Shown: positions 40,164-48,374 of the stretch, in pieces
How positions within the stretch are numbered: the first letter of the stretch is position 1
How the letters are laid out: each line of letters begins with the position of its first letter
NCBI GenBank assembly: GCA_017561935.1
Contig: JAFZBE010000065.1
Location: 1-64,000 of the forward strand
DNA length: 64,000 nt
Direction: 5' to 3'
DNA from: Bacteroidales bacterium
GTDB lineage: Bacteria; Bacteroidota; Bacteroidia; Bacteroidales; UBA3663
Notes under the pieces: generated by a model
Told to the model about the DNA's origin: nothing
Databases searched by the model: none
What the model saw: the letters and a program-made list of their open reading frames with translations, nothing else
Translations under genes and position numbers: made by a program

Positions 40164-40200
40164 GAAAGAGTGGCATCTCAAAACGAGATGCCACTCTTTC
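40164..40200 (+). terminator. Terminator of the PL11-HTCS-GH28 operon and intron target
   Basis: A perfect 16-bp stem GAAAGAGTGGCATCTC/GAGATGCCACTCTTTC with loop AAAAC. The group IIC intron starts about 2 nt after the 3' arm, the usual target of that class. Confidence 0.93.
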
Positions 40201-40623
40201 AGTTCGCCCAGCATGGGCATATTCTAATGGGTGCAAGTCCCTAAGCCGCCCTGATAACGGGAAGGCTACAGCCAAAGACAAGGGTGTCCGTGGCGACGCG
40301 GAATCTGAAGGAAGTCGGCGGCAAACATCTGCTCTGATGAACAAGAACATGATATAAGGCCGGTGCAAGTGCGGTGAGTCTGCTGAAGAAGACAAAGCCC
40401 GATAGTTATCCGGAACTTGCAAAGGTAAATTATGCGGAGATAAGATGGAAAGAACATGTCCTTAACTGGGGAGGTCTCACGGACGGGGCAGACCGACAAG
40501 TCGGACGACACTCGGAGCCTTGGAGTAACGCTTGCCGTGAGAAGTCAGCAGAGGCCATAGTACCCGCAAAGGGGGGAAGGGCCGAACCTTATTGAAACAA
40601 GATTACCGACAAAAGATTACTCT

Positions 40624-42033
40624 ATGAAGGATAGAATGCAGAATACATCCGCGAATGCGAATGGCTTCCCGCAAAGAGACAGGACGGCATCCGAAGGGTA
40701 TGTGGGAGCGCAGACCTACATGGAGATAGTCGAAGGGGAACTTGTGGAAATGCACTTTGAGGGACAATGCCTCATGGAGCGGATAATCGACATCTCCAAC
40801 CTCAGGGCCGCCTACAAGCAAGTGGTCGGCAACAAAGGCAAGGGAGGGGTCGATGGCATGGAAGTCAAGGAACTATACACCTGGTGTCAATTCCATATCG
40901 AAGACCTGAGACAATCCCTCATGGAAGGGACGTACGTCCCCAATCCAGTAAGGCGCGTAGAAATCCCGAAGGATAAGGGCAAGAAACGTCAGCTCGGCAT
41001 CCCCACGGTCATAGACCGTATGGTGCAGCAGGCAATCAGCCAAGTCCTCTCGGGAATCTACGAGCCGAGATTCAGTCGGACGAGTTATGGCTTCCGCCCC
41101 AAGCGAGGGGCACACGATGCCCTGCGTGAAGCAAGGAAGAACGTAACCGAAGGCTACAGATATGCCGTGGGCATCGACCTGGAACGCTTCTTCGACACCG
41201 TGAATCAAAGCAAACTGATAGAGGTGCTCGGCCGTACAGTCAAGGACGGACGGGTAGTGTCGCTGATACACAAGTATCTCCGCAGTGGCGTTATGGTACA
41301 CGGAGTATTGCAGCCGACGGAGGAGGGCACACCGCAAGGTGGTCCCTTGAGTCCATTGCTCAGCAATATCATGTTGAACGAGCTTGACAAGGAACTCGAA
41401 AGGAGAGGCCTGCGCTTTGTCCGCTATGCGGATGACAGCATCATCTTCTGCAAGAGCGAACGTGCGGCCCAACGCGTCAGAAGCACCATTACGGACTTTA
41501 TCGAAAGGAGACTACATCTGAAAGTCAATCGCGAAAAGACCGAAGTGGGGAGTATCATTGGGATGAAATACCTCGGCTATTCCTTCCGCATCATGCGAGG
41601 GGAGTGCCGATTGACCGTCCATTCCAAGACATACGCGAAACTGAAGAAGAAGCTGAAGGAGGCCACCATGCGCAGCAATGGAATGGGGTATCAGATCCGC
41701 AAGGAGAAGATGCACCAGATCATACGCGGATGGATAACCTACTTTCAGCTGGCAGACATGCAGAAACGGCTGAAGGAGATTGACAAATGGCTACGCCGCC
41801 GTTATCGCATGTGCATATGGAAGGCCTGGAAGAAATGCCGCACGAGAATCAGGAACCTAATCAAGTGCGGCATAGCGGAATGGCAAGCCTATGAATGGGG
41901 AAACAGCAGCAAAGGCTATTGGAGGGTCGCGGGCAGTGGAATACTGGACCGTGCCATAGGCAAAGAGGCTCTTCAAAAGCAAGGCTGGCCATGCCTAATG
42001 GACTATCATCGTTTAATAGTCCGCGTGCAATAA
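40624..42033 (+). CDS. ltrA: Group II intron reverse transcriptase/maturase
   Basis: It reverse-transcribes the intron during retrohoming and assists splicing. The 469 residues hold RT0-7: NLRAAYKQVVGNKGKGGVDGM, RQLGIPTVIDRMVQQAI, SYGFRPKRGAHDAL, AVGIDLERFFDTVN, GTPQGGPLSPLLSNIML and FVRYADDSIIFCKS (catalytic YADD about 267). A maturase X domain follows (GWITYFQLADMQKRLKEIDKWLRRR...CIWKAWKKCRTRIRNL). There is no HNH endonuclease domain, as in class C. The start MKDRMQ is 420 bp into the intron; the first ~50 residues are weakly conserved, so a later start (for example MERIID) cannot be excluded. Confidence 0.97.
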   Translation: MKDRMQNTSANANGFPQRDRTASEGYVGAQTYMEIVEGELVEMHFEGQCLMERIIDISNLRAAYKQVVGNKGKGGVDGMEVKELYTWCQFHIEDLRQSLMEGTYVPNPVRRVEIPKDKGKKRQLGIPTVIDRMVQQAISQVLSGIYEPRFSRTSYGFRPKRGAHDALREARKNVTEGYRYAVGIDLERFFDTVNQSKLIEVLGRTVKDGRVVSLIHKYLRSGVMVHGVLQPTEEGTPQGGPLSPLLSNIMLNELDKELERRGLRFVRYADDSIIFCKSERAAQRVRSTITDFIERRLHLKVNREKTEVGSIIGMKYLGYSFRIMRGECRLTVHSKTYAKLKKKLKEATMRSNGMGYQIRKEKMHQIIRGWITYFQLADMQKRLKEIDKWLRRRYRMCIWKAWKKCRTRIRNLIKCGIAEWQAYEWGNSSKGYWRVAGSGILDRAIGKEALQKQGWPCLMDYHRLIVRVQ

Positions 42034-42039
42034 TAAGGA

Positions 42040-42071
42040 ACCGCCGTATGCCGAACGGCACGTACGGTGGT
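42040..42071 (+). other. Domain V of the group IIC intron
   Basis: ACCGCCGTA pairs with TACGGTGGT, then a 2-nt bulge (CG) on the 3' side, then TGCC-GAAC-GGCA. The CGC catalytic triad in the lower stem is the class C form. Confidence 0.95.
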
Positions 42072-42189
42072 GTGAGAGGTCGGTAAACGTGAAAGTAGGA
42101 GATAAACGCCTATGATTAGCGTTTACCTCCTACTCGATATAGGTTCGGACGCCATGGATGTCAATATTGTTACAGCAGGTTGTCAGATG

Positions 42190-44163
42190 TTAGTAAGTGA
42201 GTGAGGAAGTGCCGTCCTTTCGGAGGATTTCGAAGTTGAAGCCGGAATTGGCATTCTTCAGGACGAAGGAGAATGTGTCGCCCGGACAGAGGTTGGGGAG
42301 GTCGATGTGCCGGAGTTGATTCTCGTCGTCGAAGTAGGCGATGCGGTAGCCGCGCAAGGTGTAAGTGGGGATGTCTTTCTTCACTTGGATGGTGATTTCG
42401 GCATCGTGGTTGCTGGCATCGATATCGTAAAGATTGGCGAGGGTGCCCTTGTTTTCGGCTTGTCCGGCGGGCTTGACCTTGGTCACTTCGACAGGCGACA
42501 TGATCTGACGAAGGATGTCGAACGAAGCTTTTGGCTGGAGGTATTTGTCACAGACACCGTGCCGACGGATGCGGTCGCGTCCATAGCCCTCTTCGCCCAT
42601 CTGGGTACGATAGTCCTGTAGGCAGAAGTAGATGTAGCCGGCAACGTAGGGATGGCTGCGCCATTCGGTGGTGTGGAATATCATCTCATCGACGCGGCGT
42701 GCATCTCCTCCGGTGAAGACAGGTTCGCACAAGCCATGCTCGGTGATGACCAACGGGCGGCCGTTGAGGACTTGCTCGACCTGGTCGAAGAAACCTGCTG
42801 TCTGATCACGGTGCTTGGCGTGCCATGTGCCGATGTATTCGTTCCAGGTAGGGAGATCGAGACAGAGAGAGGGGTCATCGGCAAGTTCGCGCCACAGGTG
42901 GTTGCAGACAGCGTCGATGATACGAGTGGAGTCGAGTTTGCGAGCATGTTCAGCCATCATAAGGAGGTCCTTCTGGTTGCCGCTCACCTCGTTGCTCATG
43001 CCCCAGCCCCAGATACAGGGGTGGTTGTAGTGTGCCTCGATGAGTTCGGTGAGCTGGCGACGGGCAGTCTCCTGGAGCGAAGGGGTGAGTTTTGCATTAG
43101 GCCCCTGCCACCATGAGATTTCCTCTTGTGTCATCATGCCGAGGCTGTCCATCAGGTGCAGACGATAGTCATCCTGTGCCCAATGGAAGCGCGAGAAGGT
43201 GCAGTTGAGTTGCTTCATCATGCTGATCGACTGTGCCATGTACTCCTCCGTTTCGGCCATGCCGTAGTTGGGGTTTGAACCTGCCATGTCCTCGATACCG
43301 GGCAGGCGCACGGGTTCGCCGTTGAGCACAAAGTGGTTGCCATCGATGCCAAAGGTACGGAAGCCAAAACTTTCGCGCTTGATGTCCGAGAGTTTCTTGC
43401 CATCGTAGATGCGTGCTTCGTAAGTGTAGAGATTAGGGTCATCGAAGTGCCAGAGATTGACCTTTCCGCAATCGACCTGGCACGAGAAGATACCTTCAGC
43501 GTCGGCCATCAGGGTATGCTGTCCTTCACAAACGAGACGGCCTGTAGCGTTCTCGAAGATTCGGAGTGCTACGATGGCACGCTTGACTTTCTGCTCAAAG
43601 AGGCGAATGTCGATGCGAGCAAATGCGGTACTGTCGGCTAGGTCAATATCAGGAGTGACATGTACATAACGCAGGCTGTAGCGACCTGAGGTGTGGAGAG
43701 AGACACTGCGATAGATGCCGCCGTCGTTCGACCAGTCGAACTTGCGGCGCCAGGGCAGGTTCTCGTCGGTGTAGCTGTTGTCGCACTTTACCTCCAGCAC
43801 GTTTTCAATGTCAGGGTTGACGTAAGAGGTGATGTCCATGCTGAAAGGCGTATAGCCCGCGTTGAGGTGTTCACCGACAAGCTTGCCGTTGACATAGACG
43901 GTGGCATCGTGATAGACGCCATTGAAGTGCAGGCGCAACTGCCGACCCTTCATGTCGGAGGTGATGGGCAACGTGCGGCTATACCACGCTTCACCGGCAT
44001 AGTCTTCTAGGCCGGGCATCACGTTGTAGGTATGAGGCACGCTGATGGTCGATTTCGGGGTTTTCACGGGCACCCAGAATTCCCAGGTACCGTTCAAACT
44101 GATGGTCTGTTGCGCAAATGTCAGCGCCGGAAATAGAAACAGCAGTGATAACAGTCTTTTCAT
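42190..44163 (-). CDS. GH2 glycoside hydrolase (beta-galactosidase or beta-glucuronidase type), exported
   Basis: The 657-residue protein has a signal peptide ending LTFAQ, a jelly-roll domain (SLNGTWEFWVP, SVPHTYNVMPGLEDYAG, FNGVYHDATVYVNGKLVGEH), an Ig domain and a TIM barrel. The acid/base Glu is in GWGMSNEVSG and the nucleophile Glu in LVITEHGLCEP. The usual GVNRHE motif is replaced by GIEDMAG, so specificity may differ from galactosidase. It follows the MFS transporter gene by 48 bp, suggesting that its sugar product is imported by that transporter. It converges with the intron; no terminator was seen between them. Confidence 0.92.
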   Translation of the reverse strand: MKRLLSLLFLFPALTFAQQTISLNGTWEFWVPVKTPKSTISVPHTYNVMPGLEDYAGEAWYSRTLPITSDMKGRQLRLHFNGVYHDATVYVNGKLVGEHLNAGYTPFSMDITSYVNPDIENVLEVKCDNSYTDENLPWRRKFDWSNDGGIYRSVSLHTSGRYSLRYVHVTPDIDLADSTAFARIDIRLFEQKVKRAIVALRIFENATGRLVCEGQHTLMADAEGIFSCQVDCGKVNLWHFDDPNLYTYEARIYDGKKLSDIKRESFGFRTFGIDGNHFVLNGEPVRLPGIEDMAGSNPNYGMAETEEYMAQSISMMKQLNCTFSRFHWAQDDYRLHLMDSLGMMTQEEISWWQGPNAKLTPSLQETARRQLTELIEAHYNHPCIWGWGMSNEVSGNQKDLLMMAEHARKLDSTRIIDAVCNHLWRELADDPSLCLDLPTWNEYIGTWHAKHRDQTAGFFDQVEQVLNGRPLVITEHGLCEPVFTGGDARRVDEMIFHTTEWRSHPYVAGYIYFCLQDYRTQMGEEGYGRDRIRRHGVCDKYLQPKASFDILRQIMSPVEVTKVKPAGQAENKGTLANLYDIDASNHDAEITIQVKKDIPTYTLRGYRIAYFDDENQLRHIDLPNLCPGDTFSFVLKNANSGFNFEILRKDGTSSLTY

Positions 44164-44211
44164 AAGTGGAAGGTGTTTAGGTCAGTTGTCAAGTTTGGCA
44201 GCTAAATCGTA

Positions 44212-45546
44212 TTAGGAAGTCAGTTCCTTCTCTAGCTGTTCGAGGCTCTTGCCCTTGGTTTCGGGACAACGGCGAAGGAGGAAGATGAACGTGCAGATGC
44301 AGATGGCGGCATAGACCCAGAACGAACCGTAGGTGCCGAGTGAGGCATTCATCGGGGGGAAGAAGAAGGTGAGGGTGCAGCACCCTACCCAAAGGGCAAA
44401 CGTACAGGTCGCCATGGCGATGCCGCGCACACGATGGGGGAAGATCTCGGCGAGCAAAGTCCAGGTGACGGGGCCGAGCGTCATGGCATAGCACGAGATG
44501 GCTGCCACCACTAAGGCTACCATCAATACACCCGTCATGCCTATGAAGTAGCAGGTGCCAAGGATGGCGTAGATGATGCCGAGGCCACCAGCACCAATCA
44601 GCATCAGCGTGCGGCGTCCCCACTTCTCGATGGTGTAGAGCGCCACGAAGGTGAAGAGCACGTTGGCTATGCCGGTGATGACAATGTTGATGAACATGCC
44701 ATCGACGTTGAAGCCCGCACCCACGAAAATCTCCTGTGCGTAGTTGAAGATTACGTTCGTGCCACACCACTGCTGGAAGACAGCGATGATCAGACCCAGC
44801 AGCAGTACATTGGCATATCGTGGAGTGAAGAGCTCGGCAAGGCCAGCTTCCTTGGAGGAGGGGATTGAAAGGTTTGAGGGGTTTGAAGAGTTTGAAAGAT
44901 TTGATGGGGTTGAGCGTTGGGCCTTGAGCTGGAGATAGACGGGACTCTCGGGGATGAAGAAGCTCATGAGGAGAAATAGGGCAGCTGGTAACGTCTCGGC
45001 CCAGAACATCCAACGCCATCCCCATGCGAGGTTCCAAGCCTGGTTCACAGCGTCGGTGGTGTCGCGTGCCACCAGCATGTTGACAACTTGTGCACCGAGG
45101 ATGCCGAGCACGATGGTCATCTGGTTGAGGCTCACCATGCGGCCTCGGATGTGGGCGGGACTCACCTCAGCAATATACATCGGCGAGAGTGCCGATGCCA
45201 CGCCAATGCCTACACCGCCTATGAAACGTGCAATGTTGAACATCACAAAGCTGTCGAACCAGCCTGTGGCAAGAGCACTCACCGTGAACAGCACGGCAGC
45301 AGTGGTAAGCAATGGCTTGCGTCCATAACGGTCGGCCAACGCACCGGCCACCATAGCTCCCACGAGGCAACCTACCAAAGCAGTGGTCATGGCGACACCT
45401 TGCATAAAGGGGCTTTCGCTGATGCCAAAGAAGAGTTCATAGAATGGTTTCGCACCACCGATTACTACCCAGTCGTATCCGAAGAGCAGACCGCCCATGG
45501 CGCTGACGCTGCAGATGAAAAGAAGATAGGCTTTGGAGTTTTGCAT
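44212..45546 (-). CDS. MFS sugar:proton symporter (XylE/GalP-like)
   Basis: An inner-membrane monosaccharide importer with 12 helices. The start is set at 45546 (MQNSKAYLLFICSVSAMGG). The 444 residues show the sugar-porter marks: GGLLFGYDWVVIGGA, GALADRYGRKPLL, MYIAEVSPAHIRGRMVSLNQ, PESPVYLQLKA and, after TM10, PHRVRGIAMA. The signature PETKGKSLEQLE closes it. The central cytoplasmic loop holds an odd Ser/Asn/Pro run (PSNLSNSSNPSNLSIPSS) encoded by a short tandem repeat. It is followed by a GH2 gene; galactose, arabinose or similar are likely substrates. TATCTTTG at 45593-45600 is its probable -7 box. Confidence 0.93.
   Translation of the reverse strand: MQNSKAYLLFICSVSAMGGLLFGYDWVVIGGAKPFYELFFGISESPFMQGVAMTTALVGCLVGAMVAGALADRYGRKPLLTTAAVLFTVSALATGWFDSFVMFNIARFIGGVGIGVASALSPMYIAEVSPAHIRGRMVSLNQMTIVLGILGAQVVNMLVARDTTDAVNQAWNLAWGWRWMFWAETLPAALFLLMSFFIPESPVYLQLKAQRSTPSNLSNSSNPSNLSIPSSKEAGLAELFTPRYANVLLLGLIIAVFQQWCGTNVIFNYAQEIFVGAGFNVDGMFINIVITGIANVLFTFVALYTIEKWGRRTLMLIGAGGLGIIYAILGTCYFIGMTGVLMVALVVAAISCYAMTLGPVTWTLLAEIFPHRVRGIAMATCTFALWVGCCTLTFFFPPMNASLGTYGSFWVYAAICICTFIFLLRRCPETKGKSLEQLEKELTS
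44859..44913 (-). repeat. In-frame 9-10 bp tandem repeat inside the MFS gene
   Basis: On the coding strand units such as TCAAACCCC and TCAAATCTT recur six times and encode PSNLSNSSNPSNLS in the loop between TM6 and TM7. The same unit occurs in frame in the GH2 gene at 46168-46209. Confidence 0.8.
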
Positions 45547-45592
45547 TGTTATTAGGGAACTTATAAGAGGGCTTTTATATCTTTCCTGGGTG

Positions 45593-45600
45593 CAAAGATA
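45593..45600 (-). promoter_or_regulatory. -7 box of the MFS-GH2 operon
   Basis: TATCTTTG on the minus strand, 47 nt before the start; no good -33 TTTG. Confidence 0.55.
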
Positions 45601-45763
45601 AGTGTTTTTTTGCAATATGGATATGGAAAAGCGCTAAAAAAATGATGGATATTTCTACTTTTTGCCCATTTTGTCCAAAAAATATCCTTCAAAAGAGGAA
45701 ATATCGCTAATTTTGTACTCGAATACAAAGGGCAACAGGCCCGAAAACAAATGCACTAAAACC

Positions 45764-45856
45764 ATGAAACAATATACCTTCGTGCCTTGGCTTGTGAGCC
45801 TGCTGCAGATGATAGCAGTAGGGTTGTTCTATGGTCTCCTATATCCCTTTTCCTGA
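45764..45856 (+). CDS. Possible 30-aa hydrophobic peptide upstream of GH2
   Basis: ATG to TGA gives 30 residues: MKQYTFVPWLVSLL, then QMIAVGLFYGLLYPFS, a single membrane helix. It ends 15 nt before the original GH2 start at 45872, and both begin MKQ. It may be a real small membrane protein, a leader peptide, or the remains of a duplicated signal sequence. TAATTTTG at 45708-45715 is a possible -7 box. Confidence 0.35.
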   Translation: MKQYTFVPWLVSLLQMIAVGLFYGLLYPFS

Positions 45857-45910
45857 ATTATTTGAAATACTATGAAACAGTTTCTCATTTCGTTACTCTC
45901 CCTCTGAGTA

Positions 45911-48334
45911 ATGTCCGCCACCGCGCAGGTTGGTTTCGGCAACACTGAGCGGTTTAACCTTGACTGGCTCTTCCAATTGGGCGACGATTCCACAGCAGTC
46001 GCTCCCAGTTTCGATGACTCCAACTGGCGGCATCTCGACCTGCCCCATGACTGGTCGGTTGAAGGCCGTCTTTCGCCCACCCTCGCCAGCTGCACTGGCT
46101 ATTATCCCGGTGGCATCGCATGGTACCGAAAGCATTTCGTCCTCCCTGCCGACCACCCTGCTTTAGCAACCATTCAAATCCCTCAAACTCCTCAACCCCT
46201 TCAAACCTTTATATACTTCGAGGGCATCTACAACCGTTCCACCGTCTATCTCAACGGCCACCTGCTCGGCTATCGTCCTTCCGGCTTTGCATCGTTCCTT
46301 TACGACATGACACCCTACCTCAAGGCGGGTGATAATGTCATTGCGGTACGCGTCGATCACGGCCGTTATGCCGACTGCCGCTGGTACACCGGTTCGGGCA
46401 TTTATCGTGACGTGTGGCTCGTCAAGGCACCCAAGACGCACCTCGCACAATGGGGCACCGGATGGGTTTGCTCCAAGCTCACCGATGCTGCCGCTACTGT
46501 CGATGTCGATGTGGCTATCGACAACGTCGAGGCTGCAAGCGGTCTGAAACTGCAGGTCGAGCTGCTCGATGCCAATGGTCGTGTGGTGGCTCAGAAGAAG
46601 GTCGGTGCCAAGGCGAACAACAAGCTCAGTCTCAATGTGAGCCGTCCTCATCGCTGGGACCTCGATGATCCCTATCTCTACCAGCTTCGCACCACACTCC
46701 TCAAGGGCAAGCGCGCCATCGACGGTAACGAGATCAACGTCGGTCTGCGTTCCCTCCAGTTTGACCCGAACAAGGGCTTTGCGCTCAACGGCCGTTGGAT
46801 GAAGGTGAAGGGCGTCTGTCTGCACCACGATGCAGGTGCGCTCGGTGCTGCCGTGCCCGACGACGTGTGGCTTCGCCGCCTCGAGAACCTAAAGCAGATC
46901 GGCGTCAATGCCATCCGCTGCGCCCACAATCCCCAGGCGCCCATTCTCTATGACCTTTGTGACGAGCTGGGCCTCCTCGTGATGGACGAAGCCTCCGACG
47001 AATGGGAGTTCCCCAAGCGCAAGTGGGTCGAAGGCTGGAACGTCGGTACTCCATCCTACGATGGCACCTACGACTTCTTCGAGGAATGGATCGACCGTGA
47101 CGTGACCGACATGGTGCGTCGCGACCGCAATCATCCCAGTATCTTCCTTTGGAGCATCGGCAACGAAGTCGATTATCCCAATGACCCCTATTCGCATCCC
47201 GTCCTCGATGGCAAGAATTCGGCCATCAATCAGCCCATGTTCGGCGGCTACGACCCCTCGCGCCCCAATGCCGAGCGCATCGGCAAGATAGCCAAGCGTC
47301 TCGCAGCCTGTGTGCGCAGCGTCGATAAGAGCCGTCCCGTCACTGGCGCCCTCGCAGGTGTGGTGATGAGCAACGAGACCGAGTATCCCGAGGCTGTCGA
47401 TGTGGTGGGCTACAACTACACCGAGAACCGCTACGACGAGGACCATGCCGCCTATCCCGACCGTGTGATCTACGGTTCCGAGAACGGCACGGGCTACGGC
47501 GCCTGGAAGGCCGTGCGCGACAAGGACTTCATCTTCGGACAGTTCATCTGGACGGGCACCGACTACCTTGGCGAGTCGGGACGCTGGCCCTCACGCGGTT
47601 TGCATACTGGTCTGCTCGATTTCGGTTCGTTCCCCAAGCCGCGTGGCTGGTTCCGTGCCGCCCTCTGGTGCGACGAGCCCGTCTGCTACATCGGCACCTT
47701 CGAGAAGCGTGAGCCCCGCCACTGGGGCAACAGCGACCGACCGCCGCGCGAGTTCCTTACGCAGGATGCGCCTGACATCTGGAACTACGACGAGGGCAAG
47801 ACCATCCGCGTGTTCTGCTACACCAACTGCGCCCAGGCACGTCTGCTGCTCAATGGCAACGAGATAGGCGCAATGAAACCCTACGACGACAACGAGGGTA
47901 TCATCTTCTGGGATGTGCCCTATGCACCCGGCGAACTGCGTGCCGAGGCATGCGATGCCGACGGAAGCGTCCAGACATCCTACGTCATTCGCACCAGCGG
48001 GCGCCCCTATCAGCTACGTGCCTCCGTCGATCGTGAGGTTATCGGTGCCGACCGTCATGTGGCACACATTACCGTCGAGGTGCTCGACGAACAGGGCGTA
48101 GTGGTCAAGCTCGCCGACAACAACATCCGCTGTGAAGTCGAAGGTCCCGCCCGCTTGCTGGGCCTTGAAGGCTCCGACAACGCCGATATGGGCGACTATC
48201 GCGACAACCTCCAGCGCGTCTATATGGGTCGCCTCCTCGCCTATGTAGGCAGTGTTGGCGAGCCTGGCCGCGTCACCGTCCGCTTCTCATCACCCTTGCT
48301 CAAATCCGCTGAGGTAAGTTTTGATATTGAATGA
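45911..48334 (+). CDS. GH2 beta-galactosidase with signal peptide broken by TGA
   Basis: The 807-residue frame from ATG 45911 is a complete GH2: jelly roll (HLDLPHDWSVEGR, YFEGIYNRSTVYLNGHLLG, RWYTGSGIYRDVWL), the barrel with VCLHHDAGALG and NAIRCAHNPQAP, acid/base Glu in LWSIGNEVDYP, and nucleophile Glu in IYGSENGTGYG, then C-terminal Ig-like domains. Reading upstream in frame gives MKQFLISLLSL, a TGA (45905-45907), then VMSATAQ: a normal signal peptide split by one stop codon. Initiation at 45911 would leave the enzyme in the cytoplasm; otherwise the gene is newly inactivated or the stop is a sequencing error. A short repeat at 46168-46209 adds PQTPQPLQT in frame. Confidence 0.85.
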   Translation: MSATAQVGFGNTERFNLDWLFQLGDDSTAVAPSFDDSNWRHLDLPHDWSVEGRLSPTLASCTGYYPGGIAWYRKHFVLPADHPALATIQIPQTPQPLQTFIYFEGIYNRSTVYLNGHLLGYRPSGFASFLYDMTPYLKAGDNVIAVRVDHGRYADCRWYTGSGIYRDVWLVKAPKTHLAQWGTGWVCSKLTDAAATVDVDVAIDNVEAASGLKLQVELLDANGRVVAQKKVGAKANNKLSLNVSRPHRWDLDDPYLYQLRTTLLKGKRAIDGNEINVGLRSLQFDPNKGFALNGRWMKVKGVCLHHDAGALGAAVPDDVWLRRLENLKQIGVNAIRCAHNPQAPILYDLCDELGLLVMDEASDEWEFPKRKWVEGWNVGTPSYDGTYDFFEEWIDRDVTDMVRRDRNHPSIFLWSIGNEVDYPNDPYSHPVLDGKNSAINQPMFGGYDPSRPNAERIGKIAKRLAACVRSVDKSRPVTGALAGVVMSNETEYPEAVDVVGYNYTENRYDEDHAAYPDRVIYGSENGTGYGAWKAVRDKDFIFGQFIWTGTDYLGESGRWPSRGLHTGLLDFGSFPKPRGWFRAALWCDEPVCYIGTFEKREPRHWGNSDRPPREFLTQDAPDIWNYDEGKTIRVFCYTNCAQARLLLNGNEIGAMKPYDDNEGIIFWDVPYAPGELRAEACDADGSVQTSYVIRTSGRPYQLRASVDREVIGADRHVAHITVEVLDEQGVVVKLADNNIRCEVEGPARLLGLEGSDNADMGDYRDNLQRVYMGRLLAYVGSVGEPGRVTVRFSSPLLKSAEVSFDIE
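46168..46209 (+). repeat. In-frame short tandem repeat inside the GH2 gene
   Basis: ATTCAAATCC, CTCAAACTC, CTCAACCCC and TTCAAACC follow each other and encode IQIPQTPQPLQT between two jelly-roll strands. The unit is the same as in the MFS gene. Confidence 0.75.
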
Positions 48335-48374
48335 TATGTCCCCTAATATCCCTTATAATCCCTAATTTACAATC

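Larger units (their letters stand above)
40202..42139 (+). mobile_element. Group II intron, class C, apparently intact
   Basis: The 5' end (GTTCGCCCAGCATGGGCA) corresponds to the GUGYG start of class C introns. The domain I text GGGTGTCCGTGGCGAC...GGAATCTGAAGGAAG...CGGCAAAC follows the Oceanobacillus iheyensis class C intron almost base for base. It encodes a reverse transcriptase/maturase (40624-42033) with an intact YADD. Domain V is at 42040-42071 and a domain VI hairpin at about 42092-42137. The 3' end is placed near CGAT/CGATAT (42137-42139), with an uncertainty of a few bases. It lies directly behind a transcription terminator, in the same direction. The unspliced element should be harmless to the genes here. 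Confidence 0.95.

Noticed and set aside
40624-42033. Reverse transcriptase of a retron or diversity-generating element
   Set aside because: It has a maturase X domain and is enclosed by group IIC domain I and domain V sequence; no template/variable repeat pair was seen.
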